Notes under the pieces: generated by a model | Told to the model about the DNA's origin: nothing | Databases searched by the model: none | The model's input: the letters and a program-made list of their open reading frames with translations, nothing else | NCBI GenBank assembly: GCA_031283505.1 | Contig: JAITBO010000247.1 | Span: forward strand, 1 to 5,375 | DNA: 5,375 bases | From: Treponema sp. | Lineage (GTDB): Bacteria; Spirochaetota; Spirochaetia; Treponematales; Breznakiellaceae | Direction: 5' to 3' | Translations under genes and position numbers: made by a program | Part shown: one piece after another, positions 1 to 4,860 of the stretch | Layout of the letters: each line of letters opens with the position of its first letter | Numbering within the stretch: position 1 is the first letter of the stretch

Positions 1-5
1 CCAGG

Positions 6-50
6 GGCTGTTTCACCGGACTATAGCACTAACCGGGTTTTGAAACAGCC
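6..50. repeat. Long-armed inverted repeat (10-bp perfect arms)
   Basis: GGCTGTTTCA at 6-15 is the exact reverse complement of TGAAACAGCC at 41-50. Inside it, CCGG at 16-19 can pair with CCGG at 33-36, leaving a loop of about 13 nt. No T-run follows directly, so it does not look like a simple terminator. A reading frame without a start is open from position 1 to a TGA at 52-54, so the tail of an upstream gene cannot be excluded, but its 17 residues are not recognisable. Confidence 0.6.
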
Positions 51-52
51 TT

Positions 53-77
53 GAGCCGTAGGCTCTTGCAGTTTTTT
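53..77 (+). terminator. Weak terminator-like hairpin with T-run
   Basis: GAGCC (53-57) and GGCTC (61-65) form a 5-bp GC-rich stem with a GTA loop. Six T residues follow at 72-77. The stem is short and the T-run starts 6 nt after it, so termination would be weak at best. It could serve an upstream gene outside the window. The same bases may instead pair within the neighbouring 66-118 structure. Confidence 0.25.
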
Positions 78-118
78 AGGCTTTCAGCCTGCGAATCGAA
101 GGTTCGACAAAACTGCAA
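66..118. repeat. Inverted repeat enclosing two small hairpins
   Basis: TTGCAGTTTT (66-75) pairs perfectly with AAAACTGCAA (109-118). Between the arms sit two further hairpins: AGGCT/AGCCT (78-82 with 86-90, 3-nt loop), and CGAA/TTCG (92-95 with 103-106) or alternatively TCGAA/TTCGA (96-100 with 103-107). As RNA this would fold as a three-way junction. I recognise no known riboswitch or RNA family in it. It may be a mobile or dispersed intergenic repeat, or a regulatory RNA element. Confidence 0.5.
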
Positions 119-129
119 ATTTCAAAGTT

Positions 130-159
130 GCTTTTCCAAAGCTGAAGTTTTGGGAAAGC
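130..159. repeat. 11-bp inverted repeat (one G-T pair)
   Basis: GCTTTTCCAAA (130-140) pairs with TTTGGGAAAGC (149-159) with a single G-T wobble and an 8-nt loop. A run of eight T residues (176-183) lies 16 nt further on, which is too far for a classical intrinsic terminator. It is the last of the hairpins packed into positions 1-160. Confidence 0.5.
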
Positions 160-186
160 CTCCTGCTAATCACAATTTTTTTTATG

Positions 187-209
187 TTGACAAAAGGGCG
201 TAGTATATT
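187..209 (+). promoter_or_regulatory. Promoter-like motifs with non-standard spacing
   Basis: TTGACA at 187-192 matches the sigma-70 type -35 consensus exactly, and TATATT at 204-209 resembles a -10 box. They are only 11 nt apart instead of about 17, so they may not work as a pair. This is the strongest -35 match between 160 and 472. A start near 216 would leave a leader of roughly 255 nt before ald. Confidence 0.22.
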
Positions 210-219
210 CTTTCAGGCG

Positions 220-229
220 GAAGCGCTTC
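220..229. promoter_or_regulatory. Candidate operator, 10-bp palindrome
   Basis: GAAGCGCTTC is a perfect palindrome with a central CG. LacI/GalR-family operators, including CcpA cre sites, typically have an AANCGNTT-like core, which this contains. Against the cre consensus it has two mismatches at the outer positions. It lies just downstream of the TTGACA/TATATT motifs, where a bound repressor could block transcription. No regulator gene is in the window. Confidence 0.3.
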
Positions 230-233
230 AAAG

Positions 234-270
234 GCAGTTAAAAAAGTAATTAAAAAAAGCAGTTAAAAAA
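234..270 (+). repeat. Three A-tract repeats of 12-13 nt
   Basis: GCAGTTAAAAAA occurs at 234-245 and again at 259-270. Between them lies the related GTAATTAAAAAAA (246-258). The A-tracts recur every 12-13 nt, slightly more than one helical turn. They directly precede TTGAAG (271-276), a possible -35, which has TATGAA (295-300) 18 nt downstream. A UP-element or DNA-bending role is possible, as is a set of repeated protein-binding sites; neither is shown by the sequence. Confidence 0.35.
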
Positions 271-335
271 TTGAAGCAAAATAAATGAACAACTTATGAA
301 ATTAAAGGGCAAAAACCATTTTGCCGTATTCTTTA

Positions 336-353
336 TGTATTTATTTATATACA
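336..353. promoter_or_regulatory. AT-rich inverted repeat overlapping a -10-like box
   Basis: TGTAT (336-340) and ATACA (349-353) are perfect inverted arms separated by 8 nt, the size of a dimeric repressor site. The right half overlaps TATATA (346-351), a plausible -10. The only -35-like hexamer nearby, TTGCCG (321-326), is 19 nt upstream of it, longer than usual. In DNA this AT-rich such a short repeat may arise by chance. Confidence 0.2.
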
Positions 354-472
354 GTCCACGGATTATCCGCTCATGATAGAATGACTTAAAATACAACAGA
401 AAACATACCAATTTGAGGGCGCACTGGCTATGCAACATTAGAAACCGCCCCCATCAAAAGAGGAGAGCAAAC

Positions 473-1585
473 ATGATTATCGGACTTGTAAAAGAAATTA
501 AACCCCAGGAATCCCGGGTCGGCCTTACGCCGAATGGGGTGGCCGCTTATAAAGCGGCAGGACACCGGGTACTCGTGGAAACCCATGCCGGAGAAGGTTC
601 GGGTTTCGCCGACGAAGAGTACCGGAACGCGGGGGGAGAGCTCCTGGATTCCGCAAAGGCCGTTTGGGATGCTTCCCAGATGATCGTTAAAGTCAAAGAG
701 CCGATTACCCCGGAGTATCCCTTTCTGAGAGAAGGCCTGATTCTCTACACCTATCTGCATCTGGCCGCAGACAGACCCCTTACTGACGCGCTGCTCAAGG
801 CGAAGACCAAGGGCGTCGCCTACGAAACCATCACCGACGAACACAACGGGCTTCCCTGTCTTACGCCCATGAGCCAAATCGCCGGAAGAATGGCCGTCGC
901 AGAAGGGGCCAAGTACCTTGAAACGACTTACGGTGGCCGGGGAATGCTTCTGGCAGGGGTGCCGGGGGTGGAAAAGGGCAAGGTCGTCATTCTGGGCGGC
1001 GGGACCGTCGGGACCGAAGCCTGCAAGATCGCGGTGGGTCTGGGCGCCGATGTGGTCATCATGGATGTCAACCTGCGGCGTCTTGCCGCCCTTGACGATC
1101 TGTTCGGCAGCAGAATCCATACCCTGTACAGTACCACGGAAAACATCAGGGCTTCCATCGCTTCGGCGGACGTGGTGGTCGGAGCGGTTTTGATCCCCGG
1201 AAAAAAAGCGCCCCGTCTGGTAACGAAGGCCGATCTCGCTCTGATGAAAAAAGGCAGCGTACTGGTGGATGTGGCGGTGGATCAGGGCGGCTGCTTTGAA
1301 ACCACAAAAGCTACCACCCACGAAAATCCCGTATTTGTCGTTGACGGCGTTGTGCATTACTGCGTGGCCAATATGCCTGGTGCGGTCGCCCGGACCTCGA
1401 CACTGGCCTTGACCAACGCCACTCTTGCGCCGGGTCTTAAGATAGCAAACCACGGGCTTGAAGAAGTGATTGCCAATGACCGGCATCTGGCGAACGGCGT
1501 CAACACCTACAAGGGACACTGCACTTTCGCCGGGGTCGCCGAAGCTTTCGGTATTCCTTATGTTCCCGCAGCGGAACTTATTTAA
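473..1585 (+). CDS. ald: Alanine dehydrogenase (NAD+-dependent)
   Basis: This enzyme oxidatively deaminates L-alanine to pyruvate and ammonia with NAD+ in the cytoplasm. The 370 residues match the usual family length of about 371. Family active-site positions are all present: Arg15 (SRVGLTP region), Lys75 (VKVKEP), His96 (YTYLHLAAD) and Asp270 (DVAVDQGG). The nucleotide-binding glycine motif is GGGTVG at 175-180, and Asp198 (IMDVN) sits where NAD preference is set. The conserved C-terminal block [16 protein letters not shown] is intact. The start is ATG 473, preceded by AGGAG at 461-465; an upstream in-frame TTG at 413 would add 20 residues foreign to the family. It leads an ornithine-degradation operon, where its likely job is to turn the alanine released by OrtAB into pyruvate. 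It is normally L-specific, whereas the thiolase product is reported as D-alanine. Confidence 0.95.
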   Translation: MIIGLVKEIKPQESRVGLTPNGVAAYKAAGHRVLVETHAGEGSGFADEEYRNAGGELLDSAKAVWDASQMIVKVKEPITPEYPFLREGLILYTYLHLAADRPLTDALLKAKTKGVAYETITDEHNGLPCLTPMSQIAGRMAVAEGAKYLETTYGGRGMLLAGVPGVEKGKVVILGGGTVGTEACKIAVGLGADVVIMDVNLRRLAALDDLFGSRIHTLYSTTENIRASIASADVVVGAVLIPGKKAPRLVTKADLALMKKGSVLVDVAVDQGGCFETTKATTHENPVFVVDGVVHYCVANMPGAVARTSTLALTNATLAPGLKIANHGLEEVIANDRHLANGVNTYKGHCTFAGVAEAFGIPYVPAAELI

Positions 1586-1605
1586 TGTGGAAGAGGAGTT
1601 GAATT

Positions 1606-2664
1606 ATGGAAAACATCAAAGTAATCATTTGGGGTTTGGGCTCTATGGGTTCCGGCATGGCAGAAATGCTGCTGGAAAAAAAGGGAGTCGATATTGTAGG
1701 CGTCGCCGGACGACCGGGAAAAACGGGCAAGAGCATATACGAATTCCTGTCGGTGGAACGGGGTGGCCGTCCCGATATCATCATCGGTTCCCCCGAAGAA
1801 GTAATCCGGGAGAAGGCCGCAGATGTGGTGCTTCTTTGTACGGATTCTTTCACCGCGAAGGCTTTTGACAAGATCAAATTCATCCTTGAAAAAAAGATAA
1901 ACTGCGTCACCATCGCCGAGGAGATGGCCTATCCCCTGGCCCAGCAGCCGGAGCTGACAAAACAGCTTGACGAAATCGCCAAGGCAAACGGCGTCTCCGT
2001 AGTAGGTACGGGTATAAATCCGGGGCTCATTATGGACCTTTTGGTGATCATCATGACGGGTTGCTGCGAACGGGTGGATCATATCGTGTCTCGGCGGGTA
2101 AACAGTCTTTCTCCCTTCGGACCGGTGGTCATGAAAGAACAGGGCATAGGCATTACGCCGGAAGAATTCCGGGAAGGGGTCAAAACGGGACGCCTCTCCG
2201 GGCATATCGGCTTCAGCGAATCCATCTCCATGATCGCCGACGCCCTGGGCTGGAAGGTCTCCGACATCAAAACGAGCATGGAACCCATCATTACCGATGT
2301 GGACCGCAAATCGCCCTACGGTTTCGCCAAGGCGGGGAACGCCGCAGGCTGTTCCATGAAAGGTTTCGGCTATGTTGACGGGGAACTGAAAATCGAAATG
2401 GATCATCCCCAGCAGATCGAGCCTGAACAGGTGGGCGTCAAGACCGGCGATTATGTGATCATCAAGGGCAAACCGGACATCAACATGGTGAATTCCCCGG
2501 AAGTTCCCGGCGGCATCGGTACCATCGCCATGGCGGTCAATATGATTCCCCATATCATCAACGCCCGGCCCGGACTGCACACAATGATCACCTTGCCCGT
2601 ACCCCGGGCCATCATGGGGGATATGCGGGACATGGTTTGTGAAGAAGCGCGGGTAATCTCATGA
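1606..2664 (+). CDS. ord: 2,4-diaminopentanoate dehydrogenase
   Basis: Ord catalyses NAD(P)+-dependent oxidative deamination of 2,4-diaminopentanoate to 2-amino-4-oxopentanoate and ammonia, the step after D-ornithine aminomutase. The protein has 352 residues, normal for the family, which is related to dihydrodipicolinate reductase. An N-terminal Rossmann fold is clear: a beta strand (KVIIWG) followed by GLGSMG, with the GxGxxG glycines at 10, 12 and 15. A second conserved block, GTGINPG (134-140), follows the nucleotide domain, and the C-terminal part carries NSPEVPGGIGTIAMAVN. I recognise it by overall resemblance to clostridial Ord and by its place beside ortAB and oraSE. The ATG at 1606 has an AGAGGAG ribosome site at 1592-1598. 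It starts 20 nt after ald, consistent with co-transcription. Its stop TGA overlaps an ATG (ATGA at 2661-2664) that opens a 34-codon frame. Confidence 0.94.
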   Translation: MENIKVIIWGLGSMGSGMAEMLLEKKGVDIVGVAGRPGKTGKSIYEFLSVERGGRPDIIIGSPEEVIREKAADVVLLCTDSFTAKAFDKIKFILEKKINCVTIAEEMAYPLAQQPELTKQLDEIAKANGVSVVGTGINPGLIMDLLVIIMTGCCERVDHIVSRRVNSLSPFGPVVMKEQGIGITPEEFREGVKTGRLSGHIGFSESISMIADALGWKVSDIKTSMEPIITDVDRKSPYGFAKAGNAAGCSMKGFGYVDGELKIEMDHPQQIEPEQVGVKTGDYVIIKGKPDINMVNSPEVPGGIGTIAMAVNMIPHIINARPGLHTMITLPVPRAIMGDMRDMVCEEARVIS

Positions 2665-2765
2665 AACTCCGTTCCATGTTGAAACTCCGTTCCATGCTGA
2701 AACTTCGTTTTATGTTCGATTGTACAAAGCGGCCAAATGGCCGCTTGGGATGGGGGTTAAAATGA
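2661..2765 (+). CDS. Possible 34-codon ORF bridging ord and ortA
   Basis: An ATG at 2661 overlaps the ord stop (ATGA), and this frame runs 34 codons to a TGA at 2763-2765 that overlaps the ortA start (ATGA at 2762-2765). The peptide begins MKLRSMLKLRSMLKLRF, a basic six-residue repeat encoded by the 18-nt tandem repeats, and continues CTKRPNGRLGWGLK. I see no strong ribosome-binding site before it, only purine-rich bases in the ord end, so any translation would depend on coupling to ord. I know no matching protein. It may be a real small gene, a translated spacer that carries ribosomes across the gap, or chance: 34 open codons are not rare. Confidence that a functional product exists is low. 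Confidence 0.25.
   Translation: MKLRSMLKLRSMLKLRFMFDCTKRPNGRLGWGLK
2662..2715 (+). repeat. Three 18-nt tandem repeats in the ord/ortA gap
   Basis: The unit TGAAACTCCGTTCCATGT occurs at 2662-2679, then at 2680-2697 (one difference, last base C), then at 2698-2715 (three C-to-T differences). The first unit begins with the ord stop codon itself. Eighteen nt equals six codons, so duplication keeps the phase of any frame crossing it. Near identity of copies 1 and 2 suggests recent slippage or selection to keep the sequence. Confidence 0.9.
2727..2746 (+). promoter_or_regulatory. Perfect hairpin upstream of the ortA ribosome site
   Basis: AAGCGGCCA (2727-2735) and TGGCCGCTT (2738-2746) are perfect inverted arms separated by AA. 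As RNA, eight base pairs close an AAAU tetraloop. The ortA ribosome-binding site (G-rich stretch 2747-2756) begins right at the base of the stem, and no T-run follows, so termination is unlikely. It could keep the ribosome site exposed, mark an mRNA processing point, or slow ribosomes arriving from ord. Confidence 0.55.
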
Positions 2766-3064
2766 TTGCCAAGGATTCCTGGGTGCTGATACACCGGAAT
2801 ATCCTGGAGCCCTCCGAACGGGCGCCCCAAGTTCCCGGGGACACCAAAAAGGTCCCCCTGGAAATGTGGGTCAAGGGAAACCTCCTGGCGGACGCGGAAA
2901 TCGGGGTGGAGGCGGAGGTGATTACCCGCACGGGCAGGCGGGAACGGGGAATCCTGCTTGAAGTCAACCCCACCTATACCCACGGGTTCGGCGATTTTGT
3001 GCCGGAACTTTTGGAGATAAGCCGGCAGGTTCGGGCTGTCGTTTTTGAGGGGGAAAAGCCGTGA
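2762..3064 (+). CDS. ortA: 2-amino-4-oxopentanoate thiolase, alpha subunit
   Basis: OrtA is the small subunit of the thiolase that cleaves 2-amino-4-oxopentanoate with CoA to alanine and acetyl-CoA, together with PLP-dependent OrtB. From ATG 2762 it has 100 residues, the normal size. Family features are visible: a proline-rich N-terminal segment (PQVPGDTKKVPLEMWVKG, about 22-39), a beta-rich middle, and the conserved NPTYTHGFG (69-77) followed by PEL (81-83). The start is set by a GGGGG ribosome site at 2752-2756, 5 nt before ATG; an in-frame TTG at 2720 would add 14 residues encoded by the hairpin region and has no good ribosome site. Its stop overlaps the ortB start (GTGA at 3061-3064), which fits coupled synthesis of two subunits of one enzyme. 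Confidence 0.93.
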   Translation: MIAKDSWVLIHRNILEPSERAPQVPGDTKKVPLEMWVKGNLLADAEIGVEAEVITRTGRRERGILLEVNPTYTHGFGDFVPELLEISRQVRAVVFEGEKP

Positions 3065-4479
3065 GTGAAAAGAAAAACGATTACGCCTCCGTGATGGCCC
3101 GCAAGGGCGAAATCATGAAGGCTTCCGTAGGCATTGATTACAGTGTCTTTGAGAGCGGCTCCATTGCCTTTGACTACGAACGGATGATGAAGGAAACCGG
3201 CTATTCTCTGGAGGATATGCGGAAGATCCAGGGTGCGGTTCATGTGGGCAACACCCCGGTGTTGGAACTGCGGAACCTGACCACCCTGGCACGTAAATGC
3301 GCAAAGTCCGGCTTTGGGGCGCGGATCTTCATCAAGGACGAAGCCTGCAATCCTTCCGGGAGCTTCAAGGCCCGGCGGGCGGCGATCTCCGTGTACGAGG
3401 CCAAAAAGCGCGGCTTTGCCGGGATAATGTCGGCGACCAGCGGGAACTACGGAGCCGCCGTGGCGTCCCAGGCGGCCATGATGGGGCTCAAGTGCATTAT
3501 TGTTCAGGAATGTTACGATTCAAAGGGAAGGGGACAGCCGGAGATCATCGAAAAGGCGCGGAAATGCGAGGCCTTGGGCGCGGAAGTGGTTCAGCTTTCC
3601 GTGGGACCGGAGCTGTTCTACAAGTACCTCCTCCTCCTTGAAGAAACTGGTTATTTCAATGCCTCTCTCTACACCCCCTTCGGTATTGCGGGAATAGAGA
3701 CCTTGGGTGTCGAGATCATCGATCAGTTCCGGGAGAAATACGGCAAAGAACCGGACGCGGTGGTCTGTACCAACGCCGGGGGCGGCAACCTTACCGGTAC
3801 GGCCCGGGGTCTCATAAAGGCGGGGGCAAAAAGCGCCGTGATAGGGGCCAGCGTAAACCTTGCGGGGTTGCACATGGCTTCGGACGGACAATTCAACAAG
3901 AAGTCTTTTACCACAGGGCATACCGGTTTCGGCGTGCCCTTCGCATCCTGGCCTGATCGTTCCGATGTGCCCCGTTCGGCGGCTCGTCCCCTGCGCTACA
4001 TGGACCGTTATGTGACCATAACCCAGGGTGAAGTTTTTTACATTACCGAAACCTTGGCAAGCATTGAGGGTCTGGAGAAGGGACCGGCGGGGAACACAAG
4101 CCTGGCCGCAGCCTTTGCCCTGGCCCAGGAGATGCCCGAAGATGCCCTGATCCTCGTACAGGAAACCGAGTATACCGGGGCGGGTAAGCATATTCAACCC
4201 CAGCTTTCCTTTGCCCGATCCAACGGCATAGAAGTGCGCTTTGGGGACCCGAAAGACGAAGTGCCCGGAGAAAATCTCATTCTTCCGGCCCGGCCATCCC
4301 TTATTAAGGCGGCGGACGTGGATATGGATCGTATCCGGCGTTCCCTTATTAAAACGGCGTTGGCGAATTACGGCAAACCGGGCGGCGCCCCCTCCGAGGC
4401 GGACATAGCTTTCCTCGCCGAAGAAACCCGGCAGGATGCGGCCTTTGTACGGGGGGTCATTGCGGAAGCAGGAGCGTAA
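3061..4479 (+). CDS. ortB: 2-amino-4-oxopentanoate thiolase, beta subunit (PLP)
   Basis: OrtB is the catalytic PLP subunit of the thiolase. It has 472 residues and the fold-type II (threonine synthase/cysteine synthase-like) signature. Lys103 in PSGSFKARRA is the expected Schiff-base lysine, TSGNYGAA (from 126) is the substrate-side loop, and NAGGGNLTG (238-246) is the glycine-rich loop that holds the PLP phosphate. Unlike ordinary biosynthetic thiolases it has no thiolase fold; using PLP for thiolysis is a known peculiarity of this enzyme. The start is GTG 3061, with GAGGGGG at 3047-3053, and it overlaps ortA by 4 nt. The next gene follows after 2 nt. I see no truncation or missing motif. 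A threonine-synthase-like enzyme would be the alternative call from sequence alone, but the OrtA partner and neighbours make OrtB much more likely. Confidence 0.94.
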   Translation: MSEKKNDYASVMARKGEIMKASVGIDYSVFESGSIAFDYERMMKETGYSLEDMRKIQGAVHVGNTPVLELRNLTTLARKCAKSGFGARIFIKDEACNPSGSFKARRAAISVYEAKKRGFAGIMSATSGNYGAAVASQAAMMGLKCIIVQECYDSKGRGQPEIIEKARKCEALGAEVVQLSVGPELFYKYLLLLEETGYFNASLYTPFGIAGIETLGVEIIDQFREKYGKEPDAVVCTNAGGGNLTGTARGLIKAGAKSAVIGASVNLAGLHMASDGQFNKKSFTTGHTGFGVPFASWPDRSDVPRSAARPLRYMDRYVTITQGEVFYITETLASIEGLEKGPAGNTSLAAAFALAQEMPEDALILVQETEYTGAGKHIQPQLSFARSNGIEVRFGDPKDEVPGENLILPARPSLIKAADVDMDRIRRSLIKTALANYGKPGGAPSEADIAFLAEETRQDAAFVRGVIAEAGA

Positions 4480-4481
4480 AC

Positions 4482-4853
4482 ATGAAAAGACAAGATGATT
4501 TTGAAAAACGGAGGGCGAAAGTCGCCGCGTTGAGCGATGAGGAGCTTTACAATCGTTTTTGGGATCTCTCCGCCCAGGTGGTCGAGCCCCTCCTGGAATT
4601 GGGGAAGAAGCATACTACCCCTTCTATCGAGCGTTCCGTACTCCTGCGTATGGGAATAAGTTCCCTTGACGCGAAGGTCATCGTCGAAAAGTGCATAGAT
4701 CGGGGGCTTTTAGGCAAGGGCGCGGGGCATCTGGTCTACAAATACGCCAAAGCCCGGTCCATTCCGGTACAGGAGGCGGGGATCCTGCTGGCCGGGGACA
4801 AAGGCGAGAGCGGCGGACACTGGGACCAGGCGTCCGCCCTGTTCGGCAAGTGA
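4482..4853 (+). CDS. oraS: D-ornithine 4,5-aminomutase, S subunit
   Basis: OraS is the small subunit of the adenosylcobalamin- and PLP-dependent mutase that moves the terminal amino group of D-ornithine to C4, giving 2,4-diaminopentanoate. The 123 residues match the family size of about 120. Recognisable conserved stretches are the N-terminal MKRQDDFEKRR, SDEELYNRFW (18-27), TTPSIERSVLLRMG (45-58) and GLLGKGAGHLVYK (75-87). The subunit is mainly helical and binds neither cofactor itself; both are held by OraE. The ribosome site (AGGAG) lies inside the end of ortB, and the ATG comes 2 nt after the ortB stop. The segment AGDKGESGG (about 104-112) before the terminal WDQA motif looks slightly longer than in the clostridial protein I recall, a harmless loop difference. 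Confidence 0.96.
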   Translation: MKRQDDFEKRRAKVAALSDEELYNRFWDLSAQVVEPLLELGKKHTTPSIERSVLLRMGISSLDAKVIVEKCIDRGLLGKGAGHLVYKYAKARSIPVQEAGILLAGDKGESGGHWDQASALFGK

Positions 4854-4860
4854 GGGATAC

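Noticed and set aside
91..108. GGTTCGA resembling a tRNA T-loop
   Set aside because: No acceptor, D or anticodon arms can be fitted around it; the bases are explained by the local inverted repeats.
130..183. Intrinsic terminator from hairpin 130-159 plus T-run 176-183
   Set aside because: Sixteen nt separate the stem from the T-run, too far for a classical terminator.
250..438. 62-codon minus-strand ORF in the AT-rich leader
   Set aside because: Low-complexity Phe/Ile/Lys/Tyr-rich translation of AT-rich DNA, no ribosome site seen, and it overlaps promoter-like and leader sequence.
413..472. N-terminal extension of Ald from TTG at 413
   Set aside because: The added 20 residues do not belong to the family, and the ATG at 473 has a strong ribosome site at ideal spacing and gives the standard length and residue numbering.
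428..1519. 363-codon open frame on the minus strand across ald
   Set aside because: It is fully antisense to an intact ald with all catalytic residues, has no recognisable domain, and is a usual by-product of GC-rich codon use.
1582..2580. 332-codon minus-strand frame across ord, and a 225-codon one at 3520-4197 across ortB
   Set aside because: Both mirror confident plus-strand genes, are rich in unlikely His/Arg/Gly stretches, and have no family resemblance.
2662..2715. CRISPR-like array
   Set aside because: The repeats are only 18 nt, directly adjacent with no spacers, and lie between two operon genes.
2720..2761. OrtA start at TTG 2720
   Set aside because: It would translate the hairpin region into 14 non-family residues. 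ATG 2762 has a G-rich ribosome site and gives the normal 100-residue protein.
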